DNA from: Panax quinquefolius
Lineage: Eukaryota > Streptophyta > Magnoliopsida > Apiales > Araliaceae
DNA length: 64,000 nt
Reading direction: 5' to 3'
Assembly (NCBI GenBank): GCA_020205615.1
Contig: CM035166.1
Coordinates: forward strand, 89,271,043 to 89,335,042
The notes beneath the pieces were generated by a model that worked only from the letters and a program-made list of their open reading frames with translations, ran no database searches and was not told the origin of the DNA. This document shows, in pieces, positions 10,086 through 23,556 of the stretch (its first letter is position 1; each line of letters begins with the position of its first letter). The translations under genes were made by a program, and so were the position numbers.

Positions 10086-10913
10086 ACATAATTTGAAAAC
10101 ACATAATTTTTCTTCATCTAAATATGATTCGAATACCCAAAATATTTAAAATTATCTTTAATTAAAAAAAATGTTTATGTTCCACACATGACAAAGATTT
10201 AACAAATTATTTTTATTTAATTTTACATAAATTCATGCAAAACTCTAAGGACATTAGATAAACAAAACAACTTAAATTATATCACCTCTCACTAAGTCCT
10301 CAAGAGTTTCAAAATATAATAACCTCAAATCAAATTTGTTCTGAAATAATATAATACCAAAAATATACTACTAAGATCTCTTTATCACCATATCAAACTC
10401 CAAAGTCACATATTCTACCATCTGCATAAGTAACTACAACCATTCAAGATCTCTCATAATCAATAGAATTTCATCACTTATTATCTAATCATATAATAAA
10501 TCAATCATCCCTTATTGCAAACCTTAATCCAATAAATTTCAATGTCTCCCCGTTCTATCACAAAGAAACTTCATAGGACATAACTCCAATATCCTACTAG
10601 AAAATAGCCACAAAATTGATCATTAACTCGAAATGATTAATCTAATTACCTCGAATATCAACAACTCAAATTTATAAACGATCCTTCATACTTAATAATT
10701 TATCACATTATCATATTATCCCACCGATACATATACCTCAAATTATCCACAAATTTAACAATAATTAAAGCATAACTCAAATCAAATCAAATCCTTAATT
10801 CTAAGATCATAATGAATTGTCACCAAAAATAACTCTAACACATAATTTTCCAAAATCAAATACTCGTTGATACAAATACTCACATCATAATCGCATCCCA
10901 TATAAGATCACTT
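10086..10913. other. AT-rich non-coding interior of the chromovirus derivative
   Basis: No open frame, repeat or recognised motif. The segment ends at the copia TSD CTTAT (10914-10918). Confidence 0.6.
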
Positions 10914-10918
10914 CTTAT

Positions 10919-12793
10919 TGAAAGTAATATGCACACAAGCCAATCATGTTTGATGATAAAGCATATACTTTGTAACAATCTTATTCATTTATTAATAAAA
11001 AGTATTAATTTATTAAAGGCTTTTAATTATCTACATGATGTCGTTTTATAATATGTGATAAACCCATAGTTTTAAGCAATGCTTTTAGAATAATGATGAT
11101 GATCATTCTAATGAGATCTAAATTCTTAGAAAGCTTAAAACTAAAATAGTTCCCAATCATTGATTACTAAATTGGGGATTAGTGAATCCGATAGATTGGT
11201 ACATACGTTACGTTGCTTGCTCATTGGATGAGGATGATTGATCTCATGATCATTTGTGTGGAGACACTAAAGCAAGTATGTAGGTGCTTATTAGAGAATA
11301 AGTTCACCGAACGTGGCTCGCTAAGGAATACCTAATGGAGTTTTATTTGCTGTCAATAGGAATTCTCAGAGTGATAGTAGTACAAGTAATCCTTGGACTT
11401 GAGATCATCATAGTATCTTGTGTATGATGAGTTATACTTTGACTTATTCCTTAAGACCCTTAGGTATATATCAAAGGGTATGCTTGGGTATAATAAGTTG
11501 TATATGGAGATAATGTATGATCAATAAAGAATCTACCACTTCTAATAAAAGAAGAGAAATGTCCTATGTGATTCGATAAATGACAACCCAAAGAGTCCTT
11601 GGCCAAGCGTAATGAAATTAGAAAGGAGTTTCTAATTTGCATTATTTGAGTCAGGCATTTAAGGATCGAAATACATATAATTAAATAAAATAAGACTTGA
11701 CAAAGAATTCCATGTCTTATATTTAATTGGGACATCAGATGGTGGAAGGATTGAATTGTCATTAACTATTTACTCAAAGGTTCTTTAATGATTAATGTTG
11801 AAATCTATATTATCCGGAAAGTCGTTGATCGCTAGGGAGGCTTATCCCTATTGTAGAATAAATATTATTTAAATAAATTAATTATTAATTTATTTATTTA
11901 AATAAGATTAGAATTGTTCTAATTGATTTATTCACAACCTATTTAATATGGAGAACCTAAAGGGTCACACCATAAAAGGAAGAATAATTATTTAAGAAGT
12001 TAATGGCATAATCGTAATAATATATTAAGTATATTTAATTTAATCTATGGTGATAGAATAAATTAAATAGCTTAATATTTATTATTTAATATTTTAGAAA
12101 TATTAAATATAAATTAATAAGAGGAGTCTTATTAATATTATTACAAGTATTATTATTTTAATTTCTAAAAGAGTTTAGAAATTAATTTAATATAAGTACT
12201 CTCATTTATTCCTAATTGGATTAGGAAGGAAAATTAGTTAAAAGAATTTAATTAATTTTCCCTAATAAGATTAGGGAGCTTAATTAATTAAAAGAATTTA
12301 ATTAATTAAATAAAACCCAATTCCTTAATTGTTAAGATGGGTTGCCCACATCTATAAATAAGAGGAGTCTTATTATGGGTGGTATGGGTTGTTGACTTTT
12401 CAACATACGTAATAATTCCAATTGTTGGGAGAGTACACCCTTTCTATAGAGATAGAAAAACTAGGGTTTAGCCAACCACCCCTTCTTCTTGAATTCCTAT
12501 TCTTCCTTGGTGGATCACCTCTAGAGGCCAAACACATGGGTGGCTAACGTTGATCAAAGGAAGGAACCAAACCCGGTGGATTCAAGTTGAACGCGAAAGG
12601 ATTTGGAGATGAACTTGTACCGAGGAAGCTCGATCTTCAAGGGTATGATTTTATTCTTTATCTTTTCGCTTAATTAATAATTGTGCATAAAGGGTGATCC
12701 GGTATATGGTTTGTAAATTTTTTAAACTCGATTTTACACGCTTTCAGCTAATTTTGCAATTTGATTGCTTTCATAAATATTACAAACCTAATA
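10919..12793 (+). mobile_element. Copia LTR A (outer 5')
   Basis: Starts TGAAAGTAATATGCAC after TSD CTTAT and ends CCTAATA before the primer site. It is 1,875 bp, the same length as LTR C. Confidence 0.95.
12353..12360 (+). promoter_or_regulatory. TATA box of copia LTR A
   Basis: TATAAATA in the context acatctataaataag, about 1,435 bp into the LTR. The same site occurs at 19763-19770 (LTR B) and 27149-27156 (LTR C). The position fits a long U3 and transcription on the plus strand. Confidence 0.6.
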
Positions 12794-12796
12794 AAG

Positions 12797-12810
12797 TGGC
12801 ATCGTGAGCC
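12797..12810 (+). promoter_or_regulatory. Primer-binding site, copia unit 1
   Basis: tggcatcgtgagcc lies 3 bp after the LTR end and is a damaged form of TGGTATCAGAGCC, the complement of the initiator tRNA-Met 3' end. Unit 2 has ggcatcgagcc at 20206-20216. In both copies the damage sits at the CAG of the consensus. Confidence 0.7.
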
Positions 12811-13555
12811 AAACCTTTATGCGAATTATTAATTGTTTTAATTTGATATGTAGATTGATATGTGTTTAGAACAATTTAATTGGGCATAATTTTATCAGAT
12901 AAAATTTATAAAAAAAAAAAAAAAAAATACCACTGCAATTTTTTTATTTTTTTTTTTTTTTCACGTGATTCACGGAAAAAAAAAAAAGGAAACTAAGTAA
13001 TGAGTTTTTATTAATGGAGAATGCACGGAAATCAAAAATAAAATCCTTAATGATTACAATAATCATTAGGTTGTAATGATTATAGTAATCATTAGCATGA
13101 AATGATTAAAGTAATCATGACCATGTTTTTAATTAATATCCGGAAATCATAAGTTAATGATTGCCAATGATTGTTATTTATAACCGCATTTAAATCCATA
13201 TGTGAATCAAGTACATGATTTTTTTTTAAAGGCCATACACCAAAAAATTGGATATGATATATATATAATAGTTATATATATATTCTTAATTATTATATAA
13301 TTAAAATAAAAAATTTATTTTAATTTTAAAATAAAAGTTTATTTTAATATTAAAATATAAAGTTTTATTTTAATTTTAATAATTTTATAATTAAAATAAA
13401 AAGGTTTATTTTAATCTTAAAATAAAAGGTTTATTTTAATATTAAAATAAAAGATTTATTTTTAATTTTAAAATTAAATTTCATGCTAACTAATTAGAGT
13501 TGGAATTGGATTCCATAATAACTAATTGGAGTTGAAATTGGATTTTATTTTTCCT

Positions 13556-13840
13556 AAAATAAAGGAGTTTATTTGTGAATAGGAAAGTAAATCCATCTTT
13601 CCTTAAATAAAGGAGTTTGTTTAGATATGAAATAAGATTTCATATTATTCAAAATAAAGGAGTTTATTTGTGAATAGGAAAGAAAATCCATGTTTCCTTA
13701 AATAAAGGAGTTTATTTAAATATGGAATAAGATTTCATATTATTCAAAATAAAGGAGTTTATTTGTGAATAGGAAAGAATATCCGTGTTTCCTTTAAATA
13801 AAAGATTTTTTTTTACATGGAATTGGATTCCATAATTAAT
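13556..13840 (+). repeat. 95-bp tandem repeat in copia leader, unit 1
   Basis: Copies of a unit starting aaaataaaggagtttatttg lie at 13556, 13651 and 13746, exactly 95 bp apart, each followed by gtgaataggaaag and a run of the type ccttaaataaaggag. The same array is in unit 2 from about 20951 to 21230. Confidence 0.85.
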
Positions 13841-14820
13841 TAAAATAAAAGAGTTTATTTTAATTAAAGATTTTTTTTATATACATGGAATTAGATTCCA
13901 TAATTAATTAAAATAAAGGAGTTTATTTTGATTAAAGATTTTGATTAAAATAAAATAGTTTATTTTATTCAAAATAGGATAAATTAAAATAAAATAGTTT
14001 TATTTTGATTTAAATTTGGATTTAAATAAAGGAGTTTATTTTTATTCAAAATTAGATTTTATACTAACTAAATTTGCCCATTAAATGATATCAATATATA
14101 TATTAAATGTTTATTATTCATGAGATGAATGTTATTTATTGATGCATATAGTGATGTGTATGATAATAAATGGGATTGATTATGGACTATCGACCAATAT
14201 GATTGATTTTATTTTAGTTGGATGCATGAATGTATGGGTTTTATTAAATGGGGTCTCACAGATTTGCCTTTCTAATTTTTTCTTAATGTAAATTCTATCT
14301 CTCTCCTATGTACTTCCCTCGATCACGATCAAGGTTTCTATTTATTTTAAATAGTTTTGTAATAGGAATATTTAGAATTAATTTTGAAAAATTAGAGATC
14401 AAGGAACAAGGAGCGCGTGAAGAAGACCCGCTTGTAATGGAGCCCGGTTTAAATGTAATAGTTATATTTAAATATTATTTCTTGCACCCCTAGGGTTTGA
14501 ATTTTTTTGGTTCACTTGGTGGCTCTAGTGAACCAAACTAGAATAAAAGTCCATAATCAATCCGGGTAGAATATAGTATTCTATATGTGCATGCTTATAC
14601 TATATATATTATATATTATGCAAACATGCTTCGCATGTTCATTAATATATTACGCGTATTTTATATATATATATGCAATGCACGCTAAACAAGATGAGAC
14701 AAATTAATAACAAACCCCTCAATTTTTTATATTAAGTCCTAAGCGTTCAAAGATATTTGGAATATCGAACGTCATTTTTCAACATGATAAAATTAATAGA
14801 GTATTAAATATTTAATATGA

Positions 14821-15119
14821 GTTTGTTGTGTCACCACAAGGCAAGTATTAAGTATTTAAGATGTTAATTTATCACATTTGATGCTTATAAAGAAAATTGA
14901 ACAATATTGTTTTGTTGTGTCACCACAAGGATGATATTTTTCTTTTTTGAATATATGGAGTGCTAGGTCGGACTTAACTTGGATAATTTTGATTCTGGAT
15001 GTGCCACCACTTGATCAAAATAATCTAAGAGGCAAAATACAAGGAGTCAGATAGTTGATGTAATTGACAAAAGTTGTCTACCTATTTATTTATATATAGT
15101 TTGTTGTGTCACCACAAGG
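14821..15119 (+). repeat. Three copies of a hairpin 20-mer upstream of gag, unit 1
   Basis: TTTGTTGTGTCACCACAAGG occurs at 14822-14841, 14911-14930 and 15100-15119, and a shorter relative (gtgccaccacttgatc) near 15000. The core TTGTG-TCAC-CACAA can fold into a 5-bp stem with a 4-nt loop. Unit 2 keeps all three (about 22217, 22306 and 22493). Confidence 0.85.
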
Positions 15120-15322
15120 CTATATACATTTGAAATGGGATCCTTATTCTCACTAGCAAATCTTTAATTAGATTTTGCCGAACTATATAAGTGAGGGTAA
15201 TATAGTTTGAAGAAAATAGTGGGAGATACCAATTTAAAACAAGACCTAAATTATTTTGGTAATTAATAAAAGAATGTATGTTAAAATGTTGTTAATTACA
15301 AATTCATTTACAGAATTTTACA

Positions 15323-16130
15323 ATGTCTAAATTACTATCACTGCAAAGCATATTAGATGCTAAATTAATCAGACCGAATTAAACGGATTGGTTAAGGAAT
15401 TTGAGAATAGTTCTCATAGCTGAAAAGCTATCTTATGTCCTTAATACGCCTATCCCTGCAATGGTTGCAGACAATGCCTCTGAGGAAGAGATTGCTACTT
15501 TTAGAAAGTGGCAAGATGATGCACAGTTGGCTCAATGCATCATGCTCGCATCCATGAGTAACGAGCTTCAAATCGACAAGATGAAACTATGGATGCTCCT
15601 ACTATATTCCCGCACATCAAGTAGTTGATGGTGAGGAAAGTAGGACCGATAGATATCGACATCTAAGGAGCTCTTCCGATCTAGAATGGGCAATGGCACT
15701 ATAAAGATGCATAAAAAAAGTTCTTAACATAATCAATTTGATTGATCAATTAGGACAATTGGTTTTTGTCATGGATGGAGAGTTGAGCCAAGATTTGATC
15801 TTGCACTCACTCCCTAACTCCTTTCACAATTGTTGTGAATTTTTCATATAAACAAGCTAGATATCGCCCTCACCGATTCGCTTAACATGTTGAAAATGTT
15901 GAGAGTCACTTTCCAACCAAGAAAGACCATGTCTTACTCGGTAGGGCCAAAGGATCTTCCGAAAAGAAGAACGATTCAAAGAAGGTAAATGTAAAAGGCG
16001 TAAACAAAGGATAATAAGAACAAAACCGATACTGAGATAGAAAGGAGTTTTCTTCCACTACAATAAGCCCGACACTTTGAAAGAAATCTGCGAGAAGCAT
16101 CTTGCAGAGGCTAACCAAAGAAGCTTAGTG
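15323..16130 (+). pseudogene. Copia gag, unit 1, broken
   Basis: From ATG 15323 the frame reads MSKLLSLQSILDAKLIRPN, a stop, then TDWLRNLRIVLIAEKLSYVL and EEEIATFRKWQDDAQLAQC. This is the start of a plant Ty1/copia Gag, the capsid-like RNA-binding protein. Later parts follow in shifting frames: a NLIDQLGQL-like stretch (about 15730-15760), the ALPNSF-like region and a zinc-knuckle position near 16040-16090. The two leading cysteines of the CCHC motif are replaced (FFHYNKP), so RNA binding would be lost. Several frameshifts and stops are present. Confidence 0.85.
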
Positions 16131-16167
16131 AAGTTTCTACATAATACAATTTTGTTCATGATTTAAA

Positions 16168-18285
16168 TAAATTTTTCTTTAAGTCAAGGTTCTACTTGGG
16201 TATTGGATACCGACTTTGGTTATCATAAATATAGATTTATGAAGGGACCAAGCAGTAAGTAGAAAGCTAAACAAATATAAGTAATCCTATGTGCGGAAAA
16301 TGTAACAAAGGTTGCCACATTAGCCATAGAAACTTATAGTTTAGCAATGCCTACGGGCAAATCTATTAAGTCAATAAGTTGTTATTGTATTCCAGTTCTT
16401 GTTAAAAATATTATTTCCATTTTATTGTTGGACAATGAAATCTTTGGTATTATAATTAAGAACAATTGTTGCTTCTATTTATAATAATAATGTTTTGTAT
16501 AGAATCGAATATTACTTAATAAATTTTGTATACTTGACTTACATGAAAATAATTTTGCATATTGAACAAATTAGTATAAGAAAAGGAGATGATCATTCAA
16601 AGAGTTGAATGTGTGTATTTGTTTGAAATACAAGTGTGAATTATTTGAAAGGTTTAAAGAATTGTAAGTGAAACAAATTGGCAAAGTATTAAGATTCTTT
16701 GATTAGATCAAGGAATAAATACTTTTGCAATAAGTTTCTAGATCATCTCAAATGGTTTTCTCATAATGGACACCTCTTGATACGCAATAATTGATTGGTG
16801 TATCTAAAAGGAAAAATCATACCTTGTTGGACATGGTGCGGTCCATAATGATTTTACCGACATTCCAAAGATCCTTCAGGGTCATGTCCTAGAAATGGTC
16901 GTGATATCTACGAAAAAATGTAACCTCAAAATCCGGCCCCAAGACTCCATAAAAGTTATGGACAGGGAGGATTCCTAATCTTAAGTATGTTAAGATAAGG
17001 GGTTGTCCAACTTATGTGAAACAATTTCAAAGGATAAGCTTGGGACAAAATTTGACATGTACAGATTTGTGGGACATCCTAAAGTAAGTTTAGGGTAAAT
17101 GTTCTATGATCCTACTTAGCAAAAGGTGTTTATTGTGAAACACGCTTCCTTCTAAGATAAAGGTGTTTATCATTGAAAGGGCTAGTGGGAGGATAATAGA
17201 TCTTGAAGAGTTCAAGAACCACAAAACACTATAAGTCAAATAAGAGGAACTCAGAGATGTAATTCCTATTGTACCACAACCGAATCAGTAAATCGAATAG
17301 TATCAAGATACCTAGGAGGTATGGATTCATCATGGATGATGATGATGAGGTACGACATCATGAAGATGATGATCCGTAGTTACATGCGATGATGTATGAC
17401 TTCTAGTGTGTACAAAAGGGTCGCTGGGAGCGCCGTGAAATTTCTAGTATTATATGTTGATATACTACTTGATAAGGAATGACATACCAATGCTACAATC
17501 AAGAAAGATAAAATTGTCTAAACATTCCTCCATGAATGATTTGGAAGAGTATCTTAATTGGGGATATAAATCTATATAGATAGATTTAAAAGGATGCTCA
17601 ACTTAACCCAAGGAACGATATTCATTTGATGCTAAAGTCGTTTAGCATGGCAAACTCCAAGAGATGTCTCATGTCGATGAGCTATGGAGTGTATCTCTTT
17701 AATAGTCCCCATAGACTCCAAAAGAGAGATCGTATGAGTAACTATCATGTATGCAATGAAATGTACGAGACCGATGTTGATCAATCATATTCGGAGAAGT
17801 TCACTATGAGTCGTTGAAAAAAACATCTTAAAGTTCTTAACCCACACTAAGGATGTGAACATACATGGTGGGTCTAAATTAAAACTAGAGGGCTTAATGC
17901 ACTCAAGTTTTTCGAGATGCACCAAGATGATGTAAAAATCCACTTTAAGGTAAAGCGTTATCTTGAATAAAGGTGCAGTGCGATGAATTGAAAGGTTCCA
18001 AACAAAGAAAAGAGTTACTTGGTTTAGTGATAAAGACAAAGTATATAGCTATAAATGAAGTCGCAAGTTGATTGTTTGGATTAAAAGTTCATTACGTAAC
18101 TAGAATAGTTCCTAAGTCTCATCTTGGATCTAAACATATGTTGTGGCACTTTCATTTGATTATTAGAATCATTGAAAGATGGGAAATCACTATAGAGATA
18201 GTGGAATCTCATGAACAACATTACATATCCATTAACTAAAGCTTATCCAATGCAGGATAATCGCCACTTAGAGAAGAAGAGTATA
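16168..18285 (+). pseudogene. Copia pol, unit 1, broken
   Basis: Polyprotein fragments occur in the canonical copia order. The protease site is STWVLDTDFGYH (about 16187), where the family has LDTG. The integrase core is recognisable by QWTP-like and GVSERRNRTLLDMVRSMM-like sequence (about 16760-16850, here SKRKNHTLLDMVRS). The integrase C-terminus is RGCPTYVK..., FVGHPK, KVFIVKHA-like (about 17000-17150). The RNase H end includes MANSKRCLMSMSYGVYL (about 17648), KNILKFL, a GGSKLKLEG-like stretch near 17860 and DNIADPLTK-like sequence near 18230. Stops and indels interrupt every domain. Protease, integrase, RT and RNase H are therefore all inactive. Confidence 0.85.
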
Positions 18286-18311
18286 AGATACAATGGCGAT
18301 CGGCTTTTAGT

Positions 18312-18324
18312 GCAAGTGGGAGAT
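18312..18324 (+). promoter_or_regulatory. Polypurine tract of copia unit 1
   Basis: caagtgggagat directly precedes LTR B. GTGGGAGAT before the 3' LTR is typical of plant copia elements. An identical tract at 25705-25716 precedes LTR C. Confidence 0.8.
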
Positions 18325-20203
18325 TGAAAGTAATATGCACACAAGCCAATCATGTTTGATGATAAAGCATATACTTTGTAACAATCTTATTCATTTATTA
18401 ATAAAAAGTATTAATTTATTAAAGGCTTTTAATTATCTACATGATGTTTGTTTTATAATATGTGATAAACCCATAGTTTTAAGCAATGCTTTTAGAATAA
18501 TGATGATGATCATTCTAATGAGATCTAAATTCTTAGAAAGCTTAAAACTAAAATAGTTCCCAATCATTGGATTACTAAATTGGGGATTAGTGAATCCGGA
18601 TAGATTGGTACATACGCTTGTTTGCTCATCGGATGAGGATGATTGATCTCATGATCATTTGTGTGGAGACACTAAAGCAAGTATGTAGGTGCTTATTAGA
18701 GAATAAGTTCAACGAACGTGGCTCGCTAAGGAATACCTAATGGAGTTTTATTTGCTCGTCAATAGGAATTCTGTAGAAGATAGTAGTACAAGTAATCCTT
18801 GACTTGAGATCATCATAGTATCTTGTGTATGATGAGTTATACTTTGACTTATTCCTTAAGACCCTTAGGGTATATCAAAGGGTATGCTTGGGTATAATAA
18901 GTTGTACATGGAGATAATGTATGATCAATAAAGAATCTACCACTTCTAATAAAAGAAGAGAAATGTCCTATGTGATTCGATAAATGACAACCCAAAGAGT
19001 CCTCGGCGAAGGCGTAATGAAATTAGAAAGGAGTTTCTAATTTGCATTATTTGAGTTGTGCATTTAAGGATCGAAATACATATAATTAAATAAAATAAGA
19101 CTTGACAAGAATTCCATGTCTTATATTTAATTGGGACATCAGATGGTGGAAGGATTGAATTGTATTTCAGAACTATTTACTCAAAGGTTCTTTAATGATT
19201 AATGTTGAAATCTATATTATCCGGAAAGTCGCTGATCGCTAGGGGAGGCTTATCCCTATTGTAGAATAAATATTTTATTTAAATAAATTAATTATTTAAT
19301 TTATTTATTTAAATAAGATTAGAATTGTTCTAATTGATTTATTCACAACCTATTAATATGGAGAACCTAAAGGGTCACACCATAAAAGGAAGAATAATTA
19401 TTTAAGAAGTTAATGGCATAATCGTAATAATATAGTTAAGTATATTTAATTTAATCTATGGTGATAGAATAAATTAAATAGCTTAATATTTATTATTTAA
19501 TATTTTAGAAATATTAAATATAAATTAATAAGAGGAGTCTTATTAATATTATTACAATTATTATTATTTTAATTTCTAAAGAGTTTAGAAATTAATTTAA
19601 TATAAGTACTCTCATTTATTCCTAATTGGATTAGGAAGGAAAATTAGTTAAAAGAATTTAATTAATTTTCCCTAATAAGATTAGGGAGCTTAATTAATTA
19701 AAAGAATTTAATTAATTAAATAAAACCCAATTCCTTAATTGTTAAGATGGGTTGCCCACATCTATAAATAAGAGGAGTCTTATTATGGGTGGTATGGGTT
19801 GTTGACTTTTTCACATACGTAATAATTCCAATTTGTTGGGAGAGTACACCTTTTCTATAGAGATAGAAAAACTAGGGTTTAGCCAACCACCCCTTCTTCT
19901 TGAATTCTTATTCTTCCTCAGTGGATCACCTCTGAGGCCAAACACATGGGTGGCTAACGCCGATCAAAGGAAGGAACCAAACCCGGTGGATTCAAGTTGA
20001 ACGCGAAAAGGATTTGAGGTGAACTTGTACTGAGGAAGCTCGATCTTCAAGGGTATGATTTTATTCTTTATCTTTTCGCTTAATTAATAATTATGCATAA
20101 AGGTGATCCGGGTATATGGTTTGTAAATTTTTTAAACTCGATTTTACACGCTTCGCATTAATTTTGCAATTTGATTGCTTTCATAAATATTACAAACCTA
20201 ATA
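18325..20203 (+). mobile_element. Copia LTR B (middle, shared)
   Basis: Starts TGAAAGTAATATGCAC right after the purine tract of unit 1 and ends CCTAATA before the primer site of unit 2. It has no TSD on either side, as expected for a recombination product. 1,879 bp. Confidence 0.95.
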
Positions 20204-22715
20204 AAGGCATCGAGCCAAACCTTTATGCTAATTATTAATTGTTTTAATTTGATATGTAGATTGATATGTGTTTAGAACAATTTAATTGGGCATAATTTTA
20301 TTAGATAAAATTTATAAAAAAAAAAAAAAAAAAAAATAATACTGATGGATTGATTATTTTTTTTTCACGTGATTCACTAAAAAAAAGGGGAACTAAAGTA
20401 ATGTGTTTTATTAATGGAGAATGCACGAAATCAAAAATAAAATCCTTAATGATTACAATAATCATTATTTGTAATGATTATAGTAATCATTAGCATGAAA
20501 TGATTAAAGTAATCATGACCATGTTTTTAATTAATATCCGGAAATCATAAGTTAATGATTGGCCAATGATTATTATTTATAACCGCATCTTTAAATCCAT
20601 GTGAATCAAGTACAATTTTTTTTTTAAAGGCCATGCACCAAAATATATATATGATATATATATATAGTTATATATATATTCTTAATTATTATATAATTAA
20701 AATAAAAATTTATTTTAATTTTAAAATAAAAGTTTATTTTAATATTAAAATATAAAGTTTTATTTTATTTTTAATAATTTTATAATTAAAATAAAAAGGT
20801 TTATTTTAATCTTAAAATAAAAGGTTTATTTTAATATTAAAATAAAAGATTTATTTTAATTTTAAAATTAGAATTTCATGCTAACTAATTAGAGTTGGAA
20901 TTGGATTCCATAATAACTAATTGGAGTTGAAATTGGATTTTATTTTTCCTAAAATAAAGGAGTTTATTTGTGAATAGGAAAGTAAATCCATCTTTCCTTA
21001 AATAAAGGAGTTTGTTTAGATATGAAATAAGATTTCATATTATTCAAAATAAAGGAGTTTATTTGTGAATAGGAAAGAAAATCCATGCTTTCCTTAAATA
21101 AAGGAGTTTATTTAAATATGAAATAAGATTTCATATTATTCAAAATAAAGGAGTTTATTTGTGAATAGGAAAGAATATCCGTGTTTCCTTTAAATAAAAG
21201 ATTTTTTTTACATGGAATTGATTCCATAATTAATTAAAATAAAAGAGTTTATTTTAATTAAAGATTTTTTTTTATATACATGGAATTAGATTCCATAATT
21301 AATTAAAATAAAGGAGTTTATTTTGATTAAAGATTTTGATTAAAATAAAATAGTTTATTTTATTCAAAATAGGATAAATTAAAATAAAATAGTTTTATTT
21401 TGATTTAAATTTGGATTTAAATAAAGGAGTTTATTTTTATTCAAAATTAGATTTTATACTAACTAATTTTGCCCATTAAATGATATCAATATATATATAT
21501 AAATGTTTATTATTCATGAGATGAATGTTATTTATTGATGCATATAGTGATGTGTATGATAATAAATGGGATTGATTATGGACTATCAATTAATATGATT
21601 CGATTTTATTTTAGTTGGATGCATGAATGTATGGGTTTTATTAAATGGGGTCTCACAGTACTCGCCTTCTCTCTAATTTTTCTTAATGTAAATTCTATCT
21701 CTCTCCTATGTACTTCCCTCGATCACGATCAAGGTTTCTATTTATTTTAAATAGTTTTGTAATAGGAATATTTAGAATTAATTTTGAAAATTAGAGATCA
21801 AGGAACAAGGAGCGTGAAGACCCGTTTGTAATGGAGCCCAAGTTTAAATGTAATAGTTATATTTAAATATTATTTCTTGCACCCCTTGGGGGTTTGACCT
21901 TTTGGTTCACTTGGTGGCTCTAGTGAACCAAACTAGAATAAAAGTCCATAATCAATCCGGGTAGAATATAGTATTCTATATGTGCATGCTTATACTATAT
22001 ATATTATATATTATGCAAACATGCTTCGCATGTTCATTAATATATGACGCGTATTTTATATATATATGTACATGCGCCGCTAAACAAGATGAGACAAATT
22101 AATAACAAACCCCTCAATTTTTTATATTAAGTCCTAAGCGCTCAAAGATATTTGGAATATCGAACGTCGCTTTCTAGCATGATAAAATTAATAGAGTATT
22201 AAATATTTAATATGAGTTTGTTGTGTCACCACAAGGCAAGTATTAAGTATTTAAGATGTTAATTTATCACATTTGATGCTTATAAAGAAAATTGAACAAT
22301 ATTGTTTTGTTGTGTCACCACAAGGATGATATTTTTTTTTTTGAATATATGGAGTGCTAGGTTGGACTTAACTTGGATAATTTTGATTCGGATGTGCCAC
22401 CACTTGATCAAAATAATCTAAGAGGCAAAATACAAGGAGTTGCATAGTTGATGTAATTGACAAAAGTTGTCTACCTATTTATTTATATATAGTTTGTTGT
22501 GTCACCACAAGGCTATATACATTTGAAATGGGATCCTTATTCTCACTAGCAAATCTTTAATTAGATTTTGCCGAACTATATAAGTGAGGGTAATATAGTT
22601 TGAAGAAAATAGTGGGAGATACCAATTTAAAACAAGACCTAAATTATTTTGGTAATTAATAAAAGAATGTATGTTAAAATGTTGTTAATTACAAATTCAT
22701 TTACAGAATTTTACA
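20204..22715 (+). other. Non-coding leader of copia unit 2
   Basis: Same organisation as the leader of unit 1: damaged primer site (20206-20216), A/T runs near 20318, 95-bp tandem repeat (about 20951-21230), and three hairpin 20-mers before gag. Confidence 0.75.
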
Positions 22716-23520
22716 ATGTCTAAATTACTATCACTGCAAAGCATATTAGATGCTAAATTAATCAGACCGAATTAAACGGATTGGTTAAGGAATTTGAGAA
22801 TAGTTCTCATAGCTGAAAAGCTATCTTATGTCCTTAATACGCCTATCCCTGCAATGGTTGCAGACAATGCCTCTGAGGAAGAGATTGCAACTTTTAGAAA
22901 GTGGCAAGATGATGCACAGTTGGCTCAATGCATCATGCTCGTATCCATGAGTAACGAGCTTGAAACAAGATGAAACTATGGATGCTCTACTACTATATTC
23001 CCGCACATCAAGTAGTTGATGGTGAGGAAAGTGGGACCGATAGATATCGAGATATCTAAGGAGCTCTTCCGATCTAGAATGGCCAATGGCACTATAAAGA
23101 TGCATAAAAAAGTTCTTAACATAATCAATTTGATTGATCAATTAGGACAATTGGTTTTGTCATGGATGGAGAGTTGAGCCAAGATTTGATCTTGCACTCA
23201 CTCCCGGACTCCTTTCACAATTGTTGTGAATTTTTCATATAAACAAGCTAGATATCAGCCTCGCTGATTCGCTTAACATGTTGAAAATGTTGAGAGTGAC
23301 TTTCCAACCAAGAAAGACCATGTCTTACTGGTAGGGCCAAAGGATCTTCTGAAAAGAAGAACGATTCAAAGAAGGTAAACAGAAAGGCGTAAACAAAGGA
23401 TAATAAGAACAAAACTGATACAGATAGCAAAGGAGTTTTCTTCCACTACAATAAGCCTGGACACTGGAAAGAAACTGCAAGAAGCATCTTGCAGAGGCTA
23501 ACCAAAGAAGCTTAGTGAAG
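22716..23520 (+). pseudogene. Copia gag, unit 2, broken
   Basis: Near-identical to the gag of unit 1, including the same in-frame stop after LIRPN (about 22768) and the same loss of both leading zinc-knuckle cysteines (FFHYNKPGHW, about 23440). It keeps GHW where unit 1 has DTL, so the zinc knuckle is slightly less damaged here. Small indels differ between units, for example around 22965-22985 and 23340-23420. Confidence 0.85.
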
Positions 23521-23556
23521 TTTCTACATAATACAATTTTTGTTCATGATTTAAAT

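Larger units (their letters stand above)
12811..15322 (+). other. Non-coding leader of copia unit 1
   Basis: About 2.5 kb with no gene. It holds poly(A)/poly(T) runs near 12908-12962, a degenerate AAATAAA/TTTATTTT region (13250-14050) with a 95-bp tandem repeat, and three copies of a hairpin-forming 20-mer just before gag. Unit 2 has the same layout at 20217-22715. Such long leaders are non-coding in copia elements and should contain dimerisation and packaging signals. Confidence 0.7.
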
